Positions 37,277 to 46,651 of a stretch of 64,000 nucleotides of DNA are shown one piece after another (position 1 is the first letter of the stretch; the number at the start of each line of letters is the position of its first letter). Where the stretch lies: positions 2,419,001-2,483,000 of the forward strand of contig NZ_AP026966.1 in the NCBI RefSeq assembly GCF_027923905.1, given 5' to 3'. A program made the translations under genes and the position numbers. The DNA comes from Massilia varians. GTDB taxonomy: Bacteria > Pseudomonadota > Gammaproteobacteria > Burkholderiales > Burkholderiaceae_D. Below the pieces are notes generated by a model. That model ran no database searches, had not been told where the DNA came from, and saw only the letters and a program-made list of their open reading frames with translations.

Positions 37277-38038
37277 CTAAGGCAGGGTAATCGTCACATG
37301 CGCCGCCTTCGGCGGCAGCTTCACCAGGTCGTTATAGGCTGCCAGCTGCGTCGAGGTCTCGTTCGACAAGGCCGTCCGGAAGCCAAGGTAAGCCCCCAGC
37401 CCCGCCACCATGAACACCGCACCCAGCACCCACAGCGACAGGTCGCTCTGCAGCCGGTTGACCACCTGGTCCGGCCGCTCGGCATGCGGCGCGAAGCCGC
37501 GGGTGCGGCCGCGCATGCGGGCGATCTCGTCGCCCAGGCGCGCCACCAGGTAGTCCAGCTTGTCGCGCCCGTCGAGCGCGTAGCGCCCCTGGAAGCCCAG
37601 CAGCAGGCACATATGGAAGACTTCCAGCGCCTCCACGTGCACCTGGCCCTTGGCGCGCAGGTCTTCCAGGCGGTGGAAGAAGTGCTCGCCCGCCAGCTGG
37701 TCGCCGAACACGCGCAGCTGCAGCGGCCGGGTTTCCCAGGCCTCGCGCACCTCGTAGGTCGAGCGCAGGATGATCTCGTCCACCGCCGAGCAGAACGCGT
37801 ACTTGGCGGCCGTCACGTCCTCGGCCGAGATGCCGAGCGCCTTGGCATTGCGGTCGACGTCGGAAAGGAAAGCGGTCATGTTGTCGGCGAAAGCCACCTT
37901 GTCCTGCGGGCCGCAGCCGTTCTTCAGCAGGAACAGGGCGTAGAAGCCTTCGTACATGATGTCCACCAGGCGCTGGGGCGGACGTTCGGCCGCCACGCCC
38001 GCTTGCGGCGCCACGCGCCGTTCGACGAAGGCGTTCAT
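37277..38038 (-). CDS. tssL: Type VI secretion membrane protein TssL (DotU)
   Basis: 253 residues. The cytoplasmic DotU domain (DIMYEGFYALFLLKNG; AAKYAFCSAVDEIILRS; QLAGEHFFHRLEDL; EVFHMCLLLGFQGRY) is followed by one C-terminal membrane helix (LSLWVLGAVFMVAGLGAYLGF) and a short periplasmic tail, so it is the short form without an OmpA domain. It binds TssM and the baseplate protein TssK. The start overlaps the tssK stop by 4 bp. Confidence 0.94.
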   Translation of the reverse strand: MNAFVERRVAPQAGVAAERPPQRLVDIMYEGFYALFLLKNGCGPQDKVAFADNMTAFLSDVDRNAKALGISAEDVTAAKYAFCSAVDEIILRSTYEVREAWETRPLQLRVFGDQLAGEHFFHRLEDLRAKGQVHVEALEVFHMCLLLGFQGRYALDGRDKLDYLVARLGDEIARMRGRTRGFAPHAERPDQVVNRLQSDLSLWVLGAVFMVAGLGAYLGFRTALSNETSTQLAAYNDLVKLPPKAAHVTITLP

Positions 38039-39396
38039 GCGGCCACCGCGATCAGTTCGAGGCGCAGGTCGCGGATCCCGTTCGGGACATGCCCGTCCGG
38101 GACGTAGATCGAGATCGCCTGCGATTTCAGCATCGTTTCATACAGCATGCCACGGTTCTCCAGGGTGAAGTAATAGGTATCGGGCCGCACCGGCACCGCC
38201 GCCGGCACCTGGGGCGCGTGCACCAGCTTCACGCCGGGCAGGGCCGACAGCACGAACTTGTCGACGTCTTCCGGCGCGCCCACCTTGAACTGCAGCGGCA
38301 CCACGTCCACCAGCTGCAGCGCCGGCATGTCGGCCGACACCGCCAGGTAAAGGGTGGTCTGCAGGTTGATCCTTCCCGAATCGAGCGCGCCCAGGTAGTA
38401 GGACGGGCGCTCGCGGTTCAGCGCGATCGTGAAGTAGCGCGACGAGATCACGGTGTCGAGCAGGTCGCGGATGATGCCGTCCAGGCGCGCGAACTGCGGG
38501 CCCGGATCGGCGTGGACGTAGGAAGGCAGGTCTTCCAGCCGGTAGCTGCGCGAATAGGTCATCAGGCCGCCGGCCAGCCCCAGCAGCTCGCCGAACAGGC
38601 GTTCCGGGTGCAGGTCGCGGTGGCCCAGGTAGTGCGACAGCGCGGCATAGCCGGTGCTGGCGGTGTGCAGCAGCCAGAAGGCCGAGACGTCGCCGCCGCG
38701 GATCTCGATCACGTTCTTGCTCGGCTCGCGCATGTGCCCGTACAGGGCGTTGACCTTGGCCAGCAGCTTTTCCATCAGGCGCGCCAGGTTCAGGTGCAGG
38801 CCGGGCGCGGCGTCGATCGACAGGCTGGGCGGAACGAACGCGGGGTCGGCCTCGAAGCCCCCTAGCGGCACGCGCTTCAGCCGCACCAGGGGGAAGCTGT
38901 CGTAGGCTTCCAGCGGCTCGGTGTCGGCCACCAGGCGCAAGGCCTTGCGCAGGTAGGTGATCGGGGCCTCGGCGGCGCGCGTGTACAGGTCCTGGGTATC
39001 GCGGTCGATGCTGCAGAAGCGGGCGTCGAGCTGGGTGTCGCCATCGAGGGCCGCGTTGTCGCCCCAGGCCCTCAAGACCGGCAGGGCGGCGTGGAAGGTG
39101 ACCGTCTGGACCCCGGCCGGCAGCTCGCCCAGGCGCACCTGCAGGGGCAGCGGGTCGCCGTCGGGCGCACGATAGACCTCGCCGTCCGGGAACAGGAGCG
39201 ACAGCTCTTCGATCCGCAGCACGTCGTGGCGCAGGGCGTCGTAGTCGACCACCAGCTTGCGCACGCCCCAGGCATAGGGGTGGAGGGCGCAGGCGGTCTG
39301 GTTCAGGCGCGCCTCGTGGTAGCGGTCCTGCTGCTGGAAATGCTGGGGCCGCAAGAAGAGTCCCTCGCCCCACAGTAGCTTCGCTGGCATGCTCAT
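38035..39396 (-). CDS. tssK: Type VI secretion baseplate protein TssK
   Basis: 453 residues, standard length. The N-terminus MSMPAKLLWGEGLFLRPQHFQQQDRYHEARL is the conserved TssK signature. The body is a siphophage receptor-binding-like shoulder plus helical stalk and a C-terminal head that docks on TssL. It lies in a minus-strand block tssJ-tssK-tssL, with the 51-bp gap to tssJ and 4-bp overlap with tssL implying one mRNA. Confidence 0.95.
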   Translation of the reverse strand: MSMPAKLLWGEGLFLRPQHFQQQDRYHEARLNQTACALHPYAWGVRKLVVDYDALRHDVLRIEELSLLFPDGEVYRAPDGDPLPLQVRLGELPAGVQTVTFHAALPVLRAWGDNAALDGDTQLDARFCSIDRDTQDLYTRAAEAPITYLRKALRLVADTEPLEAYDSFPLVRLKRVPLGGFEADPAFVPPSLSIDAAPGLHLNLARLMEKLLAKVNALYGHMREPSKNVIEIRGGDVSAFWLLHTASTGYAALSHYLGHRDLHPERLFGELLGLAGGLMTYSRSYRLEDLPSYVHADPGPQFARLDGIIRDLLDTVISSRYFTIALNRERPSYYLGALDSGRINLQTTLYLAVSADMPALQLVDVVPLQFKVGAPEDVDKFVLSALPGVKLVHAPQVPAAVPVRPDTYYFTLENRGMLYETMLKSQAISIYVPDGHVPNGIRDLRLELIAVAA

Positions 39397-39447
39397 CGAC
39401 CTGCCTCCAACTCAGAAACTCCTAGCTTGGCGGAAACAACACCGGCT

Positions 39448-40011
39448 TCATTGACAGCGCACAGAAGATAGCGTCGCCGCCTCGCCGCTGCCGCCCACCG
39501 TCATGGCGCAGGCGTGCAGGCCGAGCGTCAGGCCGCCGCGCTCGGCGTCGGCGGCCGCCACGGCGGTGCGCCAGCGCCCCTCGGCGGGGCGCTGGAACAG
39601 GGCGACCACGGCCAGGTAGCCCGCTTCGCGGCCGAGTTTCTCGAGGACTTCGTAGCGCTGGCCAGGCACCAGCATGATCTCGCGCACGTCGAGCAGGTCC
39701 GGGCCCAGGCTCTCGCGTTCCGCCTGCGGGTTGAGGAAGTCGGAATAGGGCGCCTGCTCGAACGCATGCTTCTGGCGCAGCTGGTACAAGCGCACGGACA
39801 GCGCCAGCGGCTGGCCGCGCTTGTCGGCATTCAGCTTGGGCGAGGCGTGCAGGCGCAGCGCCACGCTGCGCGGCGCCCCTTGCGCATCGGGCAGTGCGGG
39901 CGGCTTGCGCAGGCCGCTGGCCTCCATGGCCCTGGCCGCGAGTCCATTGCTGCCGCAGCCGGCCAGCACACAGGCCGCCGCCAGGATCGCCAGGGATGAA
40001 TTTGTTCTCAT
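39448..40011 (-). CDS. tssJ: Type VI secretion outer-membrane lipoprotein TssJ
   Basis: 187 residues from the ATG at 40011, which has AAGGA 7 bases upstream. MRTNSSLAILAAACVLAGC is a lipoprotein signal with lipobox LAGC. The mature part has the two-sheet TssJ fold pattern (VALRLHASPKLNADKRGQPLALSVRLYQLRQKHAFEQAPYSDFL; REIMLVPGQRYEV; YLAVVALFQRP). It anchors TssM to the outer membrane. First gene of the minus-strand block, divergent from the TPR lipoprotein gene. Confidence 0.93.
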   Translation of the reverse strand: MRTNSSLAILAAACVLAGCGSNGLAARAMEASGLRKPPALPDAQGAPRSVALRLHASPKLNADKRGQPLALSVRLYQLRQKHAFEQAPYSDFLNPQAERESLGPDLLDVREIMLVPGQRYEVLEKLGREAGYLAVVALFQRPAEGRWRTAVAAADAERGGLTLGLHACAMTVGGSGEAATLSSVRCQ

Positions 40012-40209
40012 CTCCATTTCCTTCACTCATCGTTTATGGGTTCAAGCACGGATTGAAACCCAGTGGCGTGCGCGTGCCGTGATCGCGCGCAAGCGCAAGC
40101 CCTGAACGTGTGAAAGAAAGGGAACTCTACTTTGGTTGACAGTGCGCAATTTCACGAAAATCCGCTTGCGAATAATGGTGGCTGGCTTAACTGTCGTGGA
40201 GAAACCAGC

Positions 40210-40803
40210 ATGATCTACAAACGCTTGATGCCCTTGATCCTGGGTGTCGTCGCCCTGGCCGGGTGCGAAACCATGCCGAAGAAAGACACCGCCAGGCCGA
40301 CCGCCGCCCTGGGGGAACAGATCTTCACCGAGGCCGATGCCGCGATCGCGGCGAAACAGGAAGAGAAGGCCTTCAACATGATGAAGGCGGCCAGCCAGTC
40401 GCACCCGGTCGACAAACGGCCCTGGGTCAGGATGGCGCAGATCCGCTTCAATGCCGGCGTCTATGGCGAAGCGATCACGAATGCGCAGGAGGCGCTGGAG
40501 CGCGATCCGGACGACACGGTGGCGCACAGCATCATCGCCGTCAGCGGGCTGCGCGTGGCCAGCAAGTCCTTGTCCGACCTGACCCGCAAGAACAACCTGG
40601 CCGGCGACGTCAAGAGCGAGGCGCAGGACCTGGCCAAGTTGCTGCGCACCAGCCTGGGTGAGCCTGTGCTGGTGCCCGGGAAAGGCGACGCCGGCAAATC
40701 CGCGGCGCCGCCCAGGTCGCGGCCGTCCACCGCGTCCGCCCAGCCGGCGCCGTCGTCCAAGTCCGCCAGCAACGACAAGGATCCGTTCGCCGGTCTCAAG
40801 TAA
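40210..40803 (+). CDS. TPR-containing lipoprotein of the type VI locus
   Basis: 197 residues from MIYKRLMPLILGVVALAGC, with GGAG upstream. Lipobox LAGC, then TPR-like helices (ADAAIAAKQEEKAFNMMKAASQSHPVDKRPWVRMAQIRFNAGVYGEAITNAQEALERDPDD) and a Ser/Pro/Ala-rich tail. It heads the tssB-to-tssA block. Similar lipoproteins precede tssB in several Burkholderiales systems; a precise role is not established. Divergent promoter region shared with tssJ (40012-40209). Confidence 0.85.
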   Translation: MIYKRLMPLILGVVALAGCETMPKKDTARPTAALGEQIFTEADAAIAAKQEEKAFNMMKAASQSHPVDKRPWVRMAQIRFNAGVYGEAITNAQEALERDPDDTVAHSIIAVSGLRVASKSLSDLTRKNNLAGDVKSEAQDLAKLLRTSLGEPVLVPGKGDAGKSAAPPRSRPSTASAQPAPSSKSASNDKDPFAGLK

Positions 40804-40860
40804 TCCGCGTGGCCGGCCCCGCCGGCCCGTCTATCCCCCCCCCCGCAACCTGGAGTCGAC

Positions 40861-41373
40861 ATGGCCAAGAGTGAAAGCGTGCAGAAACGCTTGCAGAAGG
40901 TGCGCGCGCCGCGCGTGCAGATGACCTACGACGTCGAGATCGGCGACGCCATCGAGAACAAGGAGCTGCCCTTCGTCGTCGGTGTGGTGGGCGACTTCGG
41001 CAACGACCCGTCGCAGGAAAAGAAGCGCCTGAAGGACAAGAAGTTCGTCAACGTCGACGCCAGCAATTTCGACGAGGTGCTGGGAGCGGTGGCGCCCAGC
41101 GTGAGCTTCAGGGTCGACAACCACCTCACGTCCGAAGGCGGCCAGTTCGCGGTGCAGCTGCAGTTCAAGGAGATGGACGACTTCCGGCCCGAGTCCGTGG
41201 TGCGCCAGGTGGCGCCGCTCAATGGCCTGCTGGAGGCGCGCACCAAGCTGGCCGACCTGCGCAACAAGCTGGCCGGCAACGACAAGCTCGAAGACATCCT
41301 CAGCGAAGTGCTGGGCAATACCGAGAAACTGCAGGGCCTGAAGAAGCAGGACAAACCCGAAGGGGAGGCATGA
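40861..41373 (+). CDS. tssB: Type VI secretion sheath small subunit TssB
   Basis: 170 residues (VipA/IglA family). RVQMTYDVEIGDAIENKELPFVVGVVGDF and MDDFRPESVVRQVAPLNGLLEARTKLADLRNKL are the diagnostic blocks. With TssC it forms the contractile sheath around the Hcp tube. Its stop overlaps the tssC start, which helps keep the two subunits in balance. Confidence 0.96.
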   Translation: MAKSESVQKRLQKVRAPRVQMTYDVEIGDAIENKELPFVVGVVGDFGNDPSQEKKRLKDKKFVNVDASNFDEVLGAVAPSVSFRVDNHLTSEGGQFAVQLQFKEMDDFRPESVVRQVAPLNGLLEARTKLADLRNKLAGNDKLEDILSEVLGNTEKLQGLKKQDKPEGEA

Positions 41374-42863
41374 TGGCGGCCGTCCTCGATACCGCGAAGG
41401 CGGGCGCGACGACCGTGGAGCTCGACGCCTCGCTGCTCGACCAGATCGTCGAACAGAGCCGGGTCGCGAAATCCAGCAGCGAGCACGAACGCGCGCGCGA
41501 CATCATCTCCGAGCTCGTCACCCAGGTGATGCAGGGCACCATGATCATGTCCAACAACCTGTCGGCCATGATCGACGCGCGCCTGGCGGAGCTGGACCGC
41601 ATGATATCAAGCCAGCTCTCGGCGGTGATGCACGCCCCCGAGTTCCAGAAGCTCGAGCGCAGCTGGACCGGCCTGAATTACCTGGTCAGGAACAGCACCA
41701 CCAGCGCCAACCTGCAGATCCGCATGCTCAACGCCAGCAAGCGCGAGCTGGTGAAGGACTTCCAGTCGGCGCTGGAATTCGACCAGAGCAGCATGTTCAA
41801 GAAGGTCTACGAAGAGGAATTCGGCAGCTTCGGCGGCGCGCCCTACGGCACCCTGATCGGCGACTTCGAGATCTCGCGCCAGCCCGAGGACATCTACTTC
41901 CTGGAGCAGATGTCGCACGTGGCGGCCGCCAGCCACGCGCCCTTCATCACATCAAGCTCGCCCGAATTGTTCGGCATCGACAGCTTCGGCGACCTGGGTA
42001 AACCACGCGACCTGGCCAAGGTCTTCGACACCGTCGAATACGCCAAGTGGAAGGCGTTCCGGGAGTCGGAAGACGCGCGCTACGTCGGCCTGACCCTGCC
42101 GCGCTTCCTGGGCCGCCTGCCTTACCATCCGGCCGACGGCATGACCACCGAAGGCTTCAACTACGTCGAGGATGTGGACGGCAGCGACCACCAGAAGTAC
42201 CTGTGGTGCAACGCGGCCTACGCGTTCGCCTCCAAGCTGACCAAGGCGTTCGAGGATTACGGCTGGTGCGCGGCGATCCGCGGCGTCGAGGGCGGCGGCC
42301 TGGTGGAGAACCTGCCGGCCCATACCTTCAAGACCGACGAGGGCGAGGTGGCGCTCAAGTGCCCGACCGAGCTGGCGATTACCGACCGCCGCGAGAAGGA
42401 GCTGTCGGACCTCGGCTTCATCTCCCTGGTCCACTGCAAGAACACCTCGTACGCGGCTTTCTTCGGCGCTCAGTCGGCGCAGAAGGCGAAGAAGTACAAC
42501 AACGAAGCGGCCAATGCCAACGCCGTGCTGTCCTCGCAGCTGCAGTACATCTTCGCGGTCTCGCGCATCGCCCACTACATGAAGGCCATGATGCGCGACA
42601 AGATCGGCAGCTTCGCCGCCGCGTCCAATGTACAGGATTACCTGAACCGCTGGCTGACCCAGTACGTGCTCCTCGACGACAACGCGAGCCAGGACCAGAA
42701 GGCCCAGTTCCCGCTGCGCGAGGCCAGCGTGCAGGTGTCCGAAGTCCCCGGCCGTCCCGGCGTGTACCGCGCGGTGTCCTTCCTGCGCCCGCACTTCCAG
42801 CTCGACGAGCTGTCCGTTTCGCTCCGACTGGTCGCGGAGTTGCCCCAATCGACCAATGGCTAA
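41370..42863 (+). CDS. tssC: Type VI secretion sheath large subunit TssC
   Basis: 497 residues (VipB/IglB family). SSNDL-type region FQKLERSWTGLNYLVRNSTTS, EEFGSFGGAPYGTLIGDFEIS and FLGRLPYHP are all present, with the C-terminal handshake strand in FQLDELSVSLRLVAELP. Forms the sheath with TssB. A second ATG one codon downstream is an equally good start. Confidence 0.96.
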   Translation: MMAAVLDTAKAGATTVELDASLLDQIVEQSRVAKSSSEHERARDIISELVTQVMQGTMIMSNNLSAMIDARLAELDRMISSQLSAVMHAPEFQKLERSWTGLNYLVRNSTTSANLQIRMLNASKRELVKDFQSALEFDQSSMFKKVYEEEFGSFGGAPYGTLIGDFEISRQPEDIYFLEQMSHVAAASHAPFITSSSPELFGIDSFGDLGKPRDLAKVFDTVEYAKWKAFRESEDARYVGLTLPRFLGRLPYHPADGMTTEGFNYVEDVDGSDHQKYLWCNAAYAFASKLTKAFEDYGWCAAIRGVEGGGLVENLPAHTFKTDEGEVALKCPTELAITDRREKELSDLGFISLVHCKNTSYAAFFGAQSAQKAKKYNNEAANANAVLSSQLQYIFAVSRIAHYMKAMMRDKIGSFAAASNVQDYLNRWLTQYVLLDDNASQDQKAQFPLREASVQVSEVPGRPGVYRAVSFLRPHFQLDELSVSLRLVAELPQSTNG

Positions 42864-42897
42864 GCAGCTTTTTCTTTTAACGTGAATGGAGTAGAAC

Positions 42898-43389
42898 ATG
42901 GCAATTGACGTGTACCTGCAGATCGACGGGATCAAGGGCGAATCGATGGACGACAAGCACAAGGACTGGATCGAGTGCCTGGCCGTGGACTGGGGCGTGA
43001 AGCAGCCGCGTTCGGCTACCGCATCGACCGGCGGCGGCCACACCGCCGAGCGTTGCGAACACGAGGAGATCACGCTGAAGAAGCTGGCCGATCTGTCCTC
43101 GCCGATCCTGCTGCAGACCTGCTCGGCGGGCAAGACCATCCCGAAGGCCAAGCTGGAATTCATGCGCGCCGACGGCCAGGGCGAGCGCATCAAGTACTTC
43201 GAGATCGAACTGGAGAACGTCCTGATCGGCGGCGTCAAGCCGAAGGTGGCCGAGGGTAGCATCATCCAGGAAGAAGTCGGCCTGAAATTCTCGAAGATCA
43301 AGTGGAAGTACACCCAGCAGAAGATCGGCGGCGGCTCGGGCGGCAACACCTCGGGCGGCTGGGACCTGGCGGCCAACAAGGTCGCCTGA
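42898..43389 (+). CDS. hcp: Type VI secretion tube protein Hcp
   Basis: 163 residues. MAIDVYLQIDGIKGESMDDKHKDWIECLAVDWGVKQP is the usual Hcp start, and the two-sheet barrel ends with a glycine-rich tail (KIGGGSGGNTSGGWD). Hexamers stack into the tube and carry small effectors. It is 34 bp after tssC and 102 bp before tssE, inside the operon. Confidence 0.96.
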   Translation: MAIDVYLQIDGIKGESMDDKHKDWIECLAVDWGVKQPRSATASTGGGHTAERCEHEEITLKKLADLSSPILLQTCSAGKTIPKAKLEFMRADGQGERIKYFEIELENVLIGGVKPKVAEGSIIQEEVGLKFSKIKWKYTQQKIGGGSGGNTSGGWDLAANKVA

Positions 43390-43491
43390 TTCCTCGGCCG
43401 CCCCGGGGTGCAGACCGGGGCGGCCGGTGCGTGCGCGGCGCACGCGGCCGATGCCGCTGCGCCGCGCGCTTTTTCAAGGATCGGAGGACGC

Positions 43492-43962
43492 ATGAAGGGC
43501 TGCAAGCCCGGCCTGCTGGACCGGCTCATGGACGAGCGCCCGGACGCCGCCAGGGGCGCGCCCCTCACCAGCGAGCAACTCAAGGACTGCGTGGCGCGCG
43601 ACCTCGAAGCGCTGCTCAATACGCGCCTGTCGTTCGATCCGGCCATCCTCAACGCCTATCCGGAAGCGCGTGCTTCCATCCTGCACTACGGCCTGCAGGA
43701 TTTCGCCGGCTACTGCCTCACCAGCAGCGCGGACCGCGCCGCCGTCTGCGCCAGCATCCAGGACGCGATCGAAGCCCATGAGCCGCGCCTGCGCGACGTA
43801 TCCGCCACGCTCGACCTGGTGGCGGGCAGCGTCAACCGCCTCAGCTTCATCATCCATGCCCGCCTCAGCCTGCTGGACGGCAGCGAGCCGGTGAACTTCA
43901 ATGCGGTGCTGCAGCCTTCCTCGCTGCACTACGCCGTCAAGCGCAACGGCCGGCCGCGCTGA
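43492..43962 (+). CDS. tssE: Type VI secretion baseplate protein TssE
   Basis: 156 residues from the ATG at 43492 (GGAGGA upstream). gp25-like wedge protein: LLDRLMDERPD near the N-terminus, DLEALLNTRLSF, SILHYGLQDFAGY and AIEAHEPRLRDVSATL. The EPRL motif of gp25 proteins is present. In most loci tssF and tssG come next; here tssH follows directly. Confidence 0.93.
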   Translation: MKGCKPGLLDRLMDERPDAARGAPLTSEQLKDCVARDLEALLNTRLSFDPAILNAYPEARASILHYGLQDFAGYCLTSSADRAAVCASIQDAIEAHEPRLRDVSATLDLVAGSVNRLSFIIHARLSLLDGSEPVNFNAVLQPSSLHYAVKRNGRPR

Positions 43963-43999
43963 GCCGCGGCCAGCCCTCTATCTACAAGGACGCGATACG

Positions 44000-46642
44000 A
44001 TGGACATCAATCTCAAGACCCTGATCGGCAAGCTGAACGACACCACCCGCGCCGCCGCCACGCGCGCCGCCTCGATCTGCGTCGGCATGGGGCAGTACGA
44101 GGTCGAGATCGAGCACCTGTTCCTGGGCCTGATCGAGCAGCCGGGGAGCGACCTGTGCGTGATCGCCCAGGCCTGCGACATCAGCCCGACGGGGCTGGAG
44201 ACCGATCTGCGCAAGGAGGTCGCCCGCTTCGCCAGCGGCAGCGCGCGCACGCCGGTGTTCTCGCGCCACCTGCCGGTGCTGTTCGAACATGCCTGGCTGA
44301 TCGCGTCCCTGGCGACGCCAACCGCGGGTCAACCGAACCAGATCCGCAGCGGCCACCTGCTGCTGGCGCTGCTGACGGAGCCCTCGCTGTCGCAGCTGGC
44401 GCTGCGCGCGTCGCCCCTGTTCCGCAAGTTCCCGGTCGACCGCCTGAAGCATGACCTGGACAAGCTCACGCGCGGCTCGGTAGAAGCGCAGACGGCAGTA
44501 TCCGGACAGGATGATCCGCCCGGCGACGCCGCCGGGGAGATCGCCGCCGGCCCGGCGCGCGCGACGCCGGCGCTCGACCAGTACACCACCTGCCTGACCC
44601 AGCGCGCACGCGAGGGACGGGTCGATCCGGTGATCGGGCGCGATCCCGAGATCCGCCAGGCGATCGACATCCTGATGCGGCGGCGCCAGAACAACCCGAT
44701 CCTGACCGGCGAGGCGGGCGTGGGCAAGACCGCCGTGGTGGAAGGCCTGGCGCTGCGCATCGCAAAGGAGGAGGTGCCGGAGGTGCTCAGGGGCGTGGAG
44801 ATCCACACCCTCGACATGGGCCTGCTGCAGGCCGGGGCCTCGGTGAAGGGCGAGTTCGAGAACCGCCTGAAGAACGTGATCGAGGAAGTGAAAAAAAGCC
44901 CGCACGCGATCATCCTGTTCGTCGACGAGGCCCACACCATGATCGGCGCCGGCGGCGCGGTCGGCCAGAACGACGCCGCCAACCTGCTCAAACCCGCGCT
45001 GGCGCGCGGCGAATTGCGCACCATCGCGGCCACCACCTGGGGCGAGTACAAGAAGTACTTCGAGAAGGACGCGGCGCTGGCGCGGCGCTTCCAGGTGATC
45101 AAGGTCGAGGAGCCGGACGAGCCGACCGCCTGCGCCATGCTGCGCGCCATGGCGCCGCTGATGGAAAGCCACTTCAAGGTGCGCATCTATGACGACGCGG
45201 TGCTTGAAGCGGTGCGCCTGTCGCACCGCTACATCAGCGGCCGCCAGCTGCCGGACAAGGCGATCAGCGTGCTCGACACGGCCTGCGCCAAGGTGGCCCT
45301 GGGCCAGAGCGCCACCCCGGCGGCGCTGGAAGACTGCAGCCGCCGGATCGAGCGCATCGACGCGCAGATGTCGGCGCTGCAGCGCGAAGCCGACACCGGC
45401 GCCAGCCACGAGGACACACTGTCACAGCTGCGCCAGCAGCGCGGCGCCCTGATCGATGAGCGCATCGGCCTGCAGCAGCGCTGGGACGAGGAGCAGAAAA
45501 TCGCCCTTGAAATCGGCGAGATGCGCAGCGCGCTCGAGGAAGGACGGAGCCAGGACGCGGGCGCGCTGCGCGAGCGCGTCGACCGCCTGCGTAGCCTGCA
45601 GGGCGACACGCCGCTGGTGCCGGTGCAGGTGGACGGCCACACGGTGGCGGAAATCGTCGCCAACTGGACCGGCATCCCGTTGGGCCGCATGGTCAAGGAC
45701 GAGCTGAGCACGGTGATGCGGCTGCAGTCCATGCTGGACGAGCGCATCCTCGGCCAATCGCATGCCAGTCATGCGGTGGCGCAGCGGGTGCGCACCGCGC
45801 GCGCCAACCTGGACGACCCGAACAAGCCGAAAGGCGTGTTCCTGTTCGTGGGCACCTCGGGCGTGGGCAAGACCGAGACCGCGCTGGCGCTGGCCGACAT
45901 CCTCTACGGCGGCGAGCGCAAGCTGGTCACCATCAACATGAGCGAATACCAGGAGGCGCACAGCGTCTCCGGTCTGAAAGGCTCGCCGCCCGGCTACGTC
46001 GGCTATGGCGAGGGCGGCGTGCTGACCGAGGCGGTGCGCCGCAATCCCTATAGCGTGGTGCTGCTCGACGAAGTCGAAAAGGCCCATCCCGACGTGATGG
46101 AGCTGTTCTTCCAGGTCTTCGACAAGGGCGTGATGGACGATGCGGAAGGGCGCCAGATCGACTTTCGCAACACCATCATCATCCTGACCTCGAACGTCGG
46201 CTCGAGCCAGATGATGGCGGCCTGCCTGAACAAGCCCCTGAACGAGGTGCCGACGCCGGAGCAGCTGGCGGAGCTGATCCGCCCGCAGCTCATGAAGCAC
46301 TTCAAGCCGGCCTTCCTGGGACGCCTGGCGGTGGTGCCCTTCTACCCGATCCGCGACGAGGTGCTGACCAACATCATCCGCCTGAAGCTGGACCGCATCA
46401 AGACGCGCGTGCTGGACAACCATCGCGCCCGCTTCGAGTACGACGACGCGCTGGTGTCGGCGGTATTGAGCCGCTGCACCGAGGTCGATTCGGGCGCGCG
46501 CAACGTCGACAACATCCTGAACGGCACGCTGCTGCCCGAGATCGCGGACAGCGTGCTGGCGCGCATGGCCGAGGGCGGGGCGATCACCCGGGTCAAGGTG
46601 GGCGCGACCAGGGCCGGCAAGTTCAAGTACGCGATCGAATAA
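44000..46642 (+). CDS. tssH: Type VI secretion AAA+ ATPase TssH (ClpV)
   Basis: 880 residues from the ATG at 44000; the upstream frame is rejected. ClpN-like N-domain (about 1-160) that binds contracted TssC, then two AAA+ domains: GEAGVGKT (237-244) and GTSGVGKT (618-625), with FVDEAHTMIGAGG and VLLDEVEKAHPDV as Walker B segments. It recycles the contracted sheath. The middle domain (RQQRGALIDERIGLQQRW) is short, as in ClpV. Confidence 0.95.
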   Translation: MDINLKTLIGKLNDTTRAAATRAASICVGMGQYEVEIEHLFLGLIEQPGSDLCVIAQACDISPTGLETDLRKEVARFASGSARTPVFSRHLPVLFEHAWLIASLATPTAGQPNQIRSGHLLLALLTEPSLSQLALRASPLFRKFPVDRLKHDLDKLTRGSVEAQTAVSGQDDPPGDAAGEIAAGPARATPALDQYTTCLTQRAREGRVDPVIGRDPEIRQAIDILMRRRQNNPILTGEAGVGKTAVVEGLALRIAKEEVPEVLRGVEIHTLDMGLLQAGASVKGEFENRLKNVIEEVKKSPHAIILFVDEAHTMIGAGGAVGQNDAANLLKPALARGELRTIAATTWGEYKKYFEKDAALARRFQVIKVEEPDEPTACAMLRAMAPLMESHFKVRIYDDAVLEAVRLSHRYISGRQLPDKAISVLDTACAKVALGQSATPAALEDCSRRIERIDAQMSALQREADTGASHEDTLSQLRQQRGALIDERIGLQQRWDEEQKIALEIGEMRSALEEGRSQDAGALRERVDRLRSLQGDTPLVPVQVDGHTVAEIVANWTGIPLGRMVKDELSTVMRLQSMLDERILGQSHASHAVAQRVRTARANLDDPNKPKGVFLFVGTSGVGKTETALALADILYGGERKLVTINMSEYQEAHSVSGLKGSPPGYVGYGEGGVLTEAVRRNPYSVVLLDEVEKAHPDVMELFFQVFDKGVMDDAEGRQIDFRNTIIILTSNVGSSQMMAACLNKPLNEVPTPEQLAELIRPQLMKHFKPAFLGRLAVVPFYPIRDEVLTNIIRLKLDRIKTRVLDNHRARFEYDDALVSAVLSRCTEVDSGARNVDNILNGTLLPEIADSVLARMAEGGAITRVKVGATRAGKFKYAIE

Positions 46643-46651
46643 GGAGCTCCC